NCBI GenBank assembly: GCA_900549135.1
Contig: URNI01000054.1
Location: 1-12,586 of the forward strand
DNA length: 12,586 nt
Direction: 5' to 3'
DNA from: an uncultured Collinsella sp.
GTDB lineage: Bacteria > Actinomycetota > Coriobacteriia > Coriobacteriales > Coriobacteriaceae
Program-made: the position numbers and the translations under genes
The notes under the pieces: model-generated
Seen by the model: the letters and a program-made list of their open reading frames with translations, nothing else
What the model was told of the DNA's origin: nothing
Database searches by the model: none
Shown here: piece by piece, positions 1 through 12,586 of the stretch
How the letters are laid out: each line of letters begins with the position of its first letter
Numbering within the stretch: the first letter of the stretch is position 1

Positions 1-25
1 CATCGCCGCGTGCGGTCGTCTCCAT
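1..25 (-). CDS. 5' end of a divergently transcribed gene (partial)
   Basis: On the minus strand an ATG at 25-23 opens a frame that runs without a stop off the left edge (M-E-T-T-A-R-G-D). It is preceded by a minus-strand Shine-Dalgarno AAAGGAGG (complement of 30-37), four bases before the ATG, which is slightly close but usable. Only eight codons are visible, so the product cannot be named. The arrangement implies a divergent gene pair with the aminotransferase, sharing the 26-118 intergenic region. The evidence is one good ribosome-binding site plus an ATG, so this is plausible but not proven. Confidence 0.4.
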
Positions 26-118
26 GCCGCCTCCTTTCCGGTTGGTTTCCGTTTAGGTTACACCGTCTGGTGACGCCTCGCCGCGCTATCCTAGTGCAAC
101 CCTTACGAAAGGAACGCC

Positions 119-1255
119 ATGCGTCTGCCCATGAATACCTCGCTTGCCACGCTCAAGCCCTCCGGCATCCGCCGGATCAACGCACTCGCCGCGCAGCATC
201 CGGGATGCATCGCGCTCGCGCTCGGCGAGCCCGATTTTCCTACGCCCGATGTGATTAGCGCCGAGGTGACCGCCGCGCTGGACCGTGGTGACACGCATTA
301 TCCGCCCAACAACGGTCGCCCCGCCCTGCGCGAGGCGCTGTCCGCATATATGGGCGACGCGGGCCTTTCGTTTTCTGCTGACGAGGTCATCCTGACCGAT
401 GGTGCGACCGAGGCCCTGTCGGCTACGTTTATGGCCATGCTCAACCCCGGCGACGAGGTCATCATCCCCACGCCGGCCTTTGGCCTGTACGAGAGCATCG
501 TCGTGGCCAATCACGCCAAAGCGGTCTTTTTGGATACGGAGCCTGCGCAATTCCAGATTGACGAGGGCGCACTTCGTGCTTGCGTAACGCCGGCGACCAA
601 GGCCATCGTCATCTGCTCGCCCAACAATCCTACGGGTTGCATCCTCGACGCGGCATCGCTCGACGCCGTGGCGCGCGTAGCGGAGCAGGCGGGTATCTAC
701 GTAGTCTGCGACGACGTGTACAACCGCCTGGTCTATGTGGACGGCTACGAACGATTTGCCCAGCGCCACCCGGAGCTACGCGAGCAGACGGTGGTCATCG
801 AGAGCTTCTCCAAGCCCTGGGCTATGACTGGCTGGCGCCTGGGCTGGCTCGCAGCGGCAGCCCCCGTCATCGCCGAGATTGCCAAGGCTCACCAATACTC
901 AGTATCGAGCGCCGTCTCCTTCGAAATGGACGCCGCAGCTCGAGCCCTCACCGTCGACCCAGCCCCCATGCTCAAAGTCTACCGAGCCCGCCGCGAACGA
1001 GTGCTTGCAGCCTTAAACGCCATGGGCCTCGACGTGGTAGAGCCCGCAGGAGCCTTCTACGCTTTCCCCAGCATCAAACAGTACGGCCTAACCAGCGAAG
1101 ACTTCTGCATCAAAGCCATCAAAGAAGCAAATGTAGCCCTAGTCCCGGGCGACTGCTTCGGCACCGAGGGCCACATCCGCCTCAGCTACTGCGTCTCCGA
1201 CCAAGACCTAGACGAAGGCCTAAATCGCCTGTCCACCTTCATTTCAACCTTATAG
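119..1255 (+). CDS. Class I/II pyridoxal-phosphate-dependent aminotransferase
   Basis: A 378-residue fold-type I aminotransferase of the aspartate/aromatic aminotransferase-like group; it should transfer an amino group from an amino acid to a 2-oxo acid in the cytosol. Visible family marks are the N-terminal GEPDFPTP segment (36-43), the NNPTG motif (169-173), the cofactor-pyridine Asp198 and Tyr201 in CDDVY, and the Schiff-base Lys232 in SFSKPW. Also present are phosphate-binding Arg240 in MTGWRLGW and carboxylate-binding Arg354 in GHIRLSY. All key residues are intact and the length is normal. The start at 119 follows AAAGGA (108-113) by five bases; a second ATG at 131 is possible but less well placed. 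The substrate cannot be told from sequence. It is apparently monocistronic, and no clear terminator follows the stop. Codon use changes in the last third (see findings). Confidence 0.93.
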   Translation: MRLPMNTSLATLKPSGIRRINALAAQHPGCIALALGEPDFPTPDVISAEVTAALDRGDTHYPPNNGRPALREALSAYMGDAGLSFSADEVILTDGATEALSATFMAMLNPGDEVIIPTPAFGLYESIVVANHAKAVFLDTEPAQFQIDEGALRACVTPATKAIVICSPNNPTGCILDAASLDAVARVAEQAGIYVVCDDVYNRLVYVDGYERFAQRHPELREQTVVIESFSKPWAMTGWRLGWLAAAAPVIAEIAKAHQYSVSSAVSFEMDAAARALTVDPAPMLKVYRARRERVLAALNAMGLDVVEPAGAFYAFPSIKQYGLTSEDFCIKAIKEANVALVPGDCFGTEGHIRLSYCVSDQDLDEGLNRLSTFISTL

Positions 1256-1293
1256 TCCTCAGGGACGCAACACATCAGCCCACCGACATAAGG

Positions 1294-1438
1294 ATTATGC
1301 GTGGGGGCGTCGTTCAACGGAAAACCGGGCTGCCCCAAAGTCGCCGCAGGCCGCCCGGCCTTCGGCGGCGCGTGCCGGATGGTGGAATTGTGTGCAGCCC
1401 GGTTTTCCGTTGACCGACGCCGGGGTCCCCGCCATAAT
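1294..1438. repeat. Imperfect inverted repeat containing the rplJ promoter in its right arm
   Basis: The arm at 1315-1333 (caacggaaaaccgggctgc) is the exact reverse complement of 1394-1412. With one mismatch the arms extend to 1306-1333 and 1394-1421. With a five-base gap they extend further, to 1294-1333 and 1394-1438, so that both outer ends read CATAAT in the outward direction. The 60 bases between the arms are GC-rich with a weaker internal dyad (roughly 1342-1373) and no T-run. No protein-coding signal was recognised. It may be a cruciform-forming element, a degenerate mobile element, or an inverted duplication of the promoter. Confidence 0.75.
1410..1438 (+). promoter_or_regulatory. Probable sigma-70-type promoter of rplJ-rplL
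   Basis: TTGACC (1410-1415) and CATAAT (1433-1438) are separated by exactly 17 bases, and each matches the housekeeping consensus at five of six positions. Transcription would start near 1445, just upstream of the L10 leader, which fits a ribosomal protein operon promoter. The -35 hexamer lies inside the right arm of the inverted repeat 1294-1438. Confidence 0.7.
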
Positions 1439-1454
1439 ACTTTCGGTTCACGCA

Positions 1455-1590
1455 CGAATCCGCTGCCAGAGACAGCCGGTGCAAACGGGCATCGCCCGCG
1501 AGCTTAATGGGATATCCCGCCAGCCGAGGTGGTCGAGTAGATATGTCTTCTCGCCCCCGTCGCTCATGCAGCGCGGGGGCTTTCTTTTTG
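1455..1590 (+). promoter_or_regulatory. Ribosomal protein L10 leader (autoregulatory mRNA structure)
   Basis: This leader matches the L10-leader type found before rplJ in Gram-positive bacteria. Hairpin GCTG/CAGC (1462-1465 with 1473-1476) encloses CCAGAGA. A second hairpin CGGGC/GCCCG follows (1486-1490 with 1494-1498). A GGG/CCC hairpin (1509-1518) then leads into CCAGCCGAGGT (1520-1530), the conserved strand of the kink-turn region, and an intrinsic attenuator follows. In characterised cases the L10-(L12) complex binds the leader and represses expression. Assignment rests on motif recognition and position directly before rplJ; a covariance-model search was not possible. Confidence 0.82.
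1553..1589 (+). terminator. Intrinsic attenuator in the rplJ leader
   Basis: GCCCCCG (1553-1559) pairs with CGGGGGC (1574-1580), and inner CGCT (1561-1564) pairs with AGCG (1570-1573) around a five-base loop. One T (1560) is bulged. The stem is followed at once by TTTCTTTTT (1581-1589). It lies 66 bases before the rplJ start, so termination here would reduce rplJ-rplL transcription and readthrough is needed for expression. Confidence 0.88.
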
Positions 1591-1654
1591 GACATGCCCC
1601 CGTCACGTCCTTGTGGCGGACCGTGCCCGGAAAGAATTCGAGGAGGTGTAATTC

Positions 1655-2176
1655 ATGCCCCAGCAGTACAAAATCGACAAGGTTGCAGAGATCGAGTCCC
1701 GTATCGCCGAGAACGCCGGTCTGTTCGTCGTCAACTACAACGGTCTGACGGTTAAGCAGGCTCAGGAGCTGCGTCATCAGCTTCGCGAGTGCGGCGCCGA
1801 GATGAAGGTCTACAAGAACAACCTGGTCAAGATCGCTCTCAAGAACCAGGAGCAGCCCGAGCTCGACGAGATCCTCGCCGGCCCCGTCGCTTATGTGTTC
1901 TACGAGTCCGAGCCGGTCGAGGCCGCTAAGGCCCTTAAGGACTTCTCCGCTCAGTCCAAGGGCGTCCTTGAGATCAAGGGCGGTATCTCCGACGGCAAGG
2001 CCGTTTCCGCTGATGATGTTAAGGCTATCGCCGAGCTGCCCACCAAGGATCAGCTTCTCGGCCAGATCGCCGGTCTCATCTCCGGTTTCGCTCGCGACAT
2101 CGCTGTCTGCGTCAACGGCGTTTCCTCTGGTCTCGCTCGTTCGATCCAGCAGGTCTCCGAGCAGAAGGCAGCCTAG
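1655..2176 (+). CDS. rplJ: 50S ribosomal protein L10
   Basis: A 173-residue L10 that anchors the L7/L12 dimers of the ribosomal stalk to 23S rRNA and, in many bacteria, represses its own operon. The N-terminal rRNA-binding domain (about 1-115) shows the typical pattern: a basic start, VVNYNGLTVKQAQELR (25-40) and a YKNNLVKIAL segment (53-62). The C-terminal alpha-helical region (about 130-170), which begins at LPTKDQLLGQIAGLI, is the L12-binding helix. Length is normal. The start is fixed by AGGAGGTG (1641-1648), six bases before the ATG. rplL follows after 102 bases on the same transcript. Confidence 0.97.
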   Translation: MPQQYKIDKVAEIESRIAENAGLFVVNYNGLTVKQAQELRHQLRECGAEMKVYKNNLVKIALKNQEQPELDEILAGPVAYVFYESEPVEAAKALKDFSAQSKGVLEIKGGISDGKAVSADDVKAIAELPTKDQLLGQIAGLISGFARDIAVCVNGVSSGLARSIQQVSEQKAA

Positions 2177-2191
2177 TCGCTGTTTTCACCC

Positions 2192-2260
2192 GCGGCGGCA
2201 ACGCCGCACCCCTGGCGCATTCGCGCCGTGTTTTAACTGATCTCCGTGCATCCGCACGGA
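2192..2260 (+). promoter_or_regulatory. Three tandem hairpins between rplJ and rplL
   Basis: Three short perfect stems fill the gap. The first is GCGGCG/CGCCGC with a GCAA tetraloop (2192-2207). The second is GGCGC/GCGCC with loop ATTC (2214-2227). The third is TCCGTGC/GCACGGA with loop ATCC (2243-2260). None has a T-tract, so these are not intrinsic terminators. They end five bases before the rplL ribosome-binding site and could act in mRNA processing or stability, which might help the several-fold higher output of L12 over L10. That role is inference. Confidence 0.6.
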
Positions 2261-2278
2261 AACCGAAAGGACTTAGAA

Positions 2279-2656
2279 ATGGCTAAGCTTACCACCGATG
2301 AGATCATCGATGCTCTTAAGGAAATGACCCTTCTCGAGGCTTCCGAGCTCGTCAAGGCTATCGAGGACACCTTCGGCGTTTCCGCCGCTGCTCCTGCCGC
2401 TGTTGTCGCCGCTCCCGCTGCTGGCGCTGCTGAGGCCGAGGAGAAGACCGAGTTTGACGTCGTGCTCGAGGGCTTCGGCGACAACAAGATCCAGGTCATC
2501 AAGGCCGTCCGTGAGCTCACCAACCTTGGCCTGAAGGAGGCCAAGGAGGTCGTCGAGGGCGCTCCCAAGGCTGTTCTCGAGGGTGCCAAGAAGGAGGACG
2601 CCGAGGCTGCCAAGGAGAAGCTCGAGGCTGCTGGCGCTGCTGTCACCCTCAAGTAA
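2279..2656 (+). CDS. rplL: 50S ribosomal protein L7/L12
   Basis: A 125-residue stalk protein that recruits and stimulates translational GTPases. The N-terminal dimerisation domain (1-33, containing LLEASELVKAIEDTFGVSAA) is followed by an Ala/Pro-rich flexible hinge (about 36-52). The globular C-terminal domain (53-125) holds the conserved EFDVVL, KIQVIKAVRELTNLGLKEAK and AKEKLEAAGA segments. Length is standard. The start at 2279 follows AAAGGA (2266-2271) by seven bases. An in-frame ATG at 2246 would add 11 residues, lies inside a hairpin and lacks a binding site, so I rejected it. It is co-transcribed with rplJ and ends at a strong terminator. Confidence 0.97.
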   Translation: MAKLTTDEIIDALKEMTLLEASELVKAIEDTFGVSAAAPAAVVAAPAAGAAEAEEKTEFDVVLEGFGDNKIQVIKAVRELTNLGLKEAKEVVEGAPKAVLEGAKKEDAEAAKEKLEAAGAAVTLK

Positions 2657-2684
2657 TCAGGCTCTCTCGCCAGATTTCTTTGCA

Positions 2685-2722
2685 GACGGGGCTCGCTATG
2701 CGAGCCCCGTCTTTTTTGTTTT
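2685..2722 (+). terminator. Intrinsic terminator of rplJ-rplL
   Basis: A perfect 11-bp stem, GACGGGGCTCG (2685-2695) with CGAGCCCCGTC (2701-2711), encloses a five-base loop. It is followed by TTTTTTGTTTT. It ends the rplJL transcript and separates it from galU. Confidence 0.93.
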
Positions 2723-2774
2723 GGCCCCTCTATTTTGCTGGCTCGGTATGCAAATTGCTGTCGTTTGCGGCGCT

Positions 2775-2803
2775 TTGGGATCGCTACCGTTGGGCGATAA
2801 AAT
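2775..2803 (+). promoter_or_regulatory. Candidate promoter of galU
   Basis: TTGGGA (2775-2780) and TAAAAT (2798-2803) are spaced by 17 bases. The -10 matches consensus at five of six positions, the -35 at four of six. The predicted start, near 2810, gives a 160-base leader. The rest of the 2723-2970 gap holds repeated AATTGC motifs and three hairpins. These are GATAC/GTATC with a TTCG loop (2884-2897), TGCGGC/GCCGCA (2909-2926) and GGCGCA/TGCGCC (2934-2948). The last lies five bases before the galU ribosome-binding site. Confidence 0.5.
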
Positions 2804-2970
2804 TGCACCATTCGCGCAATAATTTGCGTTGACCTGCTGAAGAATTGCGTTTGCCTTACGGCGACGTATGTCTCAGGCGGTAAGATACTTCGGTATCGCA
2901 ATTTGGTCTGCGGCCGCCGTGCCGCACGCACAGGGCGCATTCTGCGCCTGCGAAAGGATCCTTTAATAAC

Positions 2971-3879
2971 ATGAAGGCAATCATCCCCGCCGCCGGTCTT
3001 GGCACGCGTTTTCTGCCTGGCACTAAGTGCACGCCCAAAGAGATGCTGCCGGTTCTCGACAAGCCGGTCATTCAATATGTCGTTGAGGAGGCGCTCGACC
3101 CCGAGGAGGTCGACGACGCCATCATCGTTACCTCTCCCGGTAAGCCCGAGCTGCTGAGCTACTTCCAGCCCGATCGCTCGCTCGAGAATCTGCTGCGCGA
3201 GCGCGGTAAGGATGCTTACGCCGATGCAGTTGCCCACGCGGGCGGCATGCCGGTCGACTTCCGTTATCAGTACGAGCCCAAGGGCCTCGGTCATGCCATT
3301 CGCTCTGCTGCCGACGCCGTGGCAGGGGAGAACTTCCTGGTTCTTCTGGGCGACTACGTTGTGCCCAACCGTGACATCTGCGACAAGATGCTTGCTGTCT
3401 CCAAGGAGCACGGTGGCGCTTCGGTTATCGCCGTTGCCGCGTGCGCTCCCGAGGAAGTCAGCCGCTATGGCGTCATCGCCGGCGATCGCGTTGGCTCGCT
3501 CGAGGGCTTCGAGAATGCTGCCGACGACGAGCCCGGTGCCGTTTGGCGCATCGGCGGTCTGGTCGAGAAGCCCGCTCCCGAGGCGGCTCCGTCCAACCTG
3601 TACATCGTCGGCCGCTATCTGCTAAGCCCGCTGGTCATGGACCTGCTCGCCGATCAGCAGGCCGGCAAGGGCGGCGAGATCCAGCTCACCGACGCCATGG
3701 CCCGCTCGCTCGACCGCGAGGCCATGTACGCTGTCGTCATCGACCCGCTCTCGGGCTACGACACCGGCACCCCGTCTGGCTGGATGGCCACCAACGCCCT
3801 CATGGCCGCAAGCGATCCTCGCTTTGCCAGCGCCTTCTGGGACGCCATCGACGAGCGCGGCGGCTTGATGCGCAAATAA
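2971..3879 (+). CDS. galU: UTP-glucose-1-phosphate uridylyltransferase
   Basis: A 302-residue cytosolic nucleotidyltransferase making UDP-glucose from UTP and glucose-1-phosphate, for cell-surface glycans and the galactose pathway. The nucleotide-binding signature AAGLGTRFLPGTKCTPKEM (7-25) is complete with catalytic-site Lys23. Further family motifs are GLGHA (105-109), LLGDY with metal-site Asp128, the sugar-phosphate-binding VEKP (198-201, Lys200), APSNLYIVGRY (206-216), GGEIQLTDA (234-242) and the terminal DTGTPSGW. Length is typical of bacterial GalU. The ATG follows AAAGGA (2953-2958) by twelve bases, which is rather long; no better start exists. It is flanked by terminators on both sides, so it is monocistronic. 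Its place between rplL and rpoB is unusual. Another nucleoside-diphosphate-sugar pyrophosphorylase is possible but less likely. Confidence 0.94.
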   Translation: MKAIIPAAGLGTRFLPGTKCTPKEMLPVLDKPVIQYVVEEALDPEEVDDAIIVTSPGKPELLSYFQPDRSLENLLRERGKDAYADAVAHAGGMPVDFRYQYEPKGLGHAIRSAADAVAGENFLVLLGDYVVPNRDICDKMLAVSKEHGGASVIAVAACAPEEVSRYGVIAGDRVGSLEGFENAADDEPGAVWRIGGLVEKPAPEAAPSNLYIVGRYLLSPLVMDLLADQQAGKGGEIQLTDAMARSLDREAMYAVVIDPLSGYDTGTPSGWMATNALMAASDPRFASAFWDAIDERGGLMRK

Positions 3880-3900
3880 GCCTTCGGGCATCGACATTTA

Positions 3901-3932
3901 CGGGTGCGGACTTCGGTCTGCACCCGTTTTTT
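3901..3932 (+). terminator. Intrinsic terminator of galU
   Basis: CGGGTGC (3901-3907) pairs with GCACCCG (3920-3926), and inner GGAC pairs with GTCT around a TTCG tetraloop. A run of six T (3927-3932) follows. It lies 21 bases after the galU stop. Confidence 0.92.
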
Positions 3933-3953
3933 ATGCGCGCCACGGCTTGGCTC

Positions 3954-4139
3954 CGGAAAGTGCGTCCCACAATTTGACTGAATTCTAGGATGCGCTTTCC
4001 GGCTGAGGCCCCTAGCGGAAAGTGCGACCCGGAATATCGGCTCAGAACGGGATGCAGTTTCCCAGACAGGGCTCAATCGGAAACTGCGTCCCAGTTTGAG
4101 GCCTCAAAACGGGACGTAGTTTCCGCCCGATTAACCCTC
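3954..4139. repeat. Three tandem 62-bp palindromic repeats upstream of rpoB
   Basis: Units start at 3954, 4016 and 4078, exactly 62 bases apart. Each opens with CGGAAAGTGCGTCCC or a close variant (3954-3968, 4016-4030, 4078-4092). About 18 bases later comes an approximate inverse of the form GGATGCAGTTTCC (3988-4001, 4050-4062, 4112-4124). Each unit is therefore a roughly 48-bp imperfect palindrome plus a 14-base variable spacer. Unit 3 is the cleanest: 21 of 24 positions pair, centred on the perfect dyad TTTGAGGCCTCAAA (4094-4107). No coding signal was found. Nothing else was recognised at 3933-3953. The position between the galU terminator and the rpoB promoter would suit an insulator, protein-binding array or REP-like dispersed element. 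Confidence 0.85.
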
Positions 4140-4177
4140 ACCGCCATTCCGCCATTCTGCGGCGCGCATCAGCAGCT

Positions 4178-4209
4178 CTGTTCACAGAAAATATATGAAC
4201 AGATGTTCG
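4178..4209. promoter_or_regulatory. LexA-box-like dyad upstream of rpoB
   Basis: TGAACAGATGTTCG (4196-4209) matches the Gram-positive SOS box CGAACRNRYGTTYC at 12 of 14 positions and contains a perfect GAAC-N4-GTTC dyad. It overlaps a wider dyad, CTGTTC (4178-4183) with GAACAG (4197-4202). It sits about 110 bases upstream of the predicted rpoB transcription start and does not overlap the candidate promoter, which weakens a simple repressor role. Binding by LexA is a sequence-match inference only. Confidence 0.4.
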
Positions 4210-4286
4210 ATACACACCCATCTACCTGCGCATTTGCTGTCGAAAAACTTTGTTACTCCAAAAACTCAGTCGCGTCAAGGCTTTTC

Positions 4287-4314
4287 TTGCCCAACGGTCG
4301 GTACCTGATAAACT
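4287..4314 (+). promoter_or_regulatory. Candidate promoter of rpoB-rpoC
   Basis: TTGCCC (4287-4292) and TAAACT (4309-4314) are spaced by 16 bases, each with four of six consensus matches. AAAAA tracts at 4243-4247 and 4260-4264 lie roughly 57-78 bases upstream of the predicted start (near 4321), where UP-element-like DNA could act. The resulting leader contains the hairpin TGGCGA/TCGCCA (4331-4351). It is the best-scoring pair I could find by eye in 4140-4387, but modest in quality. Confidence 0.42.
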
Positions 4315-4387
4315 ATTAGGTTGCGATAACTGGCGAAGCCATGCCTCGCCAACCCACCGAGCATTTCCGTGAAGGAGGAAAAACCTG

Positions 4388-7879
<3,492 letters not shown>

Positions 7880-7885
7880 TTGACT

Positions 7886-12361
<4,476 letters not shown>

Positions 12362-12387
12362 TTTCCTAGTAAGTTAACCGCCCTTCC

Positions 12388-12424
12388 AAAGACCCGTTTC
12401 CCAACAGGGAAGCGGGTCTTTTTT
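12388..12424 (+). terminator. Intrinsic terminator of rpoB-rpoC
   Basis: GACCCG (12391-12396) pairs with CGGGTC (12413-12418), and inner TTCCC (12398-12402) pairs with GGGAA (12407-12411) around an AACA loop. T12397 and G12412 form a wobble pair. AAA before and TTTTTT after complete a classical terminator 27 bases past the rpoC stop. Confidence 0.93.
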
Positions 12425-12461
12425 GGTGAGGAACGTTGCCCCGAAGAGCACGTCGGATTCC

Positions 12462-12586
12462 CGGGCCGGGCGGCACAGGGGTTAAGTTTGTCGCGAGTTC
12501 CGCACGAGCCGGAGGCCACTTAATGTGGCCTCCGTGCGAGTCAGGACTGTAGAGCAGCAAACTTAACCCCTGTGCCGCCCGGCCCG
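12462..12586. repeat. Nested inverted repeat at the right edge of the window
   Basis: The arm at 12462-12490, beginning cgggccgggcggcacagggg, is the exact reverse complement of 12558-12586, the last 29 bases of the window. Inside is a second hairpin, GGAGGCCAC/GTGGCCTCC (12511-12519 with 12525-12533, loop TTAAT). It is extended by CGCAC/GTGCG (12501-12505 with 12534-12538) after a five-base bulge. No open frame or T-tract explains it. It lies downstream of the rpoC terminator and may continue past the window. It could be a MITE-like or other dispersed palindromic element. Confidence 0.85.

Noticed and set aside
1334..1393. Invertible promoter switch between the arms at 1315-1333 and 1394-1412
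   Set aside because: The -35 lies in the arm and the -10 outside it, so flipping the central 60 bases would not move the promoter; no recombinase is in view.
580..1413. Second long plus-strand frame overlapping the aminotransferase
   Set aside because: It is a +1-shifted shadow rich in Arg, Pro and Ser with no start signals.
2246..2278. Upstream in-frame ATG for rplL
   Set aside because: It lies within a hairpin stem and lacks a Shine-Dalgarno; the protein family begins at the ATG at 2279, which has one.
2829..2857. TTGACC at 2829-2834 as a galU -35
   Set aside because: No acceptable -10 lies 16-18 bases downstream (TGCCTT at 2852-2857).
3974..4002. TTGACT at 3974-3979 as an rpoB -35
   Set aside because: The matching -10 position reads TTCCGG, and the site is inside repeat unit 1.
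3954..4139. CRISPR-like spacing of the three repeats
   Set aside because: Only three units, each a long diverged palindrome with a 14-base spacer, and no cas genes nearby.
3990..4319. A 109-codon plus-strand frame in the gap before rpoB
   Set aside because: It reads through the palindromic repeats, has no ribosome-binding site and no recognisable protein features.
7880..7885. TTG start for rpoC at 7880
   Set aside because: It is only three bases from the AAGGAG site, whereas the GTG at 7886 has the same nine-base spacing as rpoB; the difference is two residues.

Overview
The window looks like a chromosomal segment of a GC-rich actinobacterium, most likely a member of the Coriobacteriia (Collinsella-like). 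I infer this from three things: an actinobacterial-type RpoC carrying the alpha-helical N-terminal insert, near-exclusive use of G/C-ending codons, and AAAGGA/AAGGAGG ribosome-binding sites. No database could be searched, so the family-level placement is inference. It is a housekeeping region: there are no transposases, phage genes, tRNAs, rRNAs or CRISPR arrays.

Layout, left to right. The left edge (1-25, minus strand) holds the first codons of a divergent gene. A class I/II PLP-dependent aminotransferase follows (119-1255). The gap 1256-1654 is purely regulatory. It holds a large imperfect inverted repeat whose right arm carries the -35 of a good sigma-70-type promoter (1410-1438), then a ribosomal protein L10 autoregulatory leader ending in an intrinsic attenuator (1553-1589). 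Next come rplJ (L10) and rplL (L7/L12), separated by three short hairpins, and a strong terminator (2685-2722). galU (UTP-glucose-1-phosphate uridylyltransferase) has its own probable promoter and terminator and sits between the rplJL and rpoBC units. The 500-bp gap before rpoB holds three tandem 62-bp palindromic repeats, a LexA-box-like dyad, A-tracts and a candidate promoter. rpoB and rpoC follow with only a few bases between them, and rpoC ends at an intrinsic terminator. The last 125 bases form a nested perfect inverted repeat that runs to the window edge.

How the genes work together. rplJ and rplL encode the ribosomal stalk and are set up for feedback attenuation by L10. rpoB and rpoC encode the two large catalytic subunits of RNA polymerase and look translationally coupled. 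galU supplies UDP-glucose and appears to be transcriptionally insulated.

Two features of the polymerase stand out. First, beta has lost the near-universal RERAGF fork-loop-2 motif and has a 16-residue unrelated loop in place of the usual 8 residues (nt 5612-5659). Second, beta-prime carries a long C-terminal extension containing a helix-hairpin-helix domain that aligns closely with the DNA-binding C-terminal domain of the alpha subunit (nt 11903-12082). It keeps the equivalents of E. coli alpha R265, N268, G296, K298 and E302. Together these suggest a lineage-specific remodelling of RNA polymerase and are the best candidates for something undescribed.
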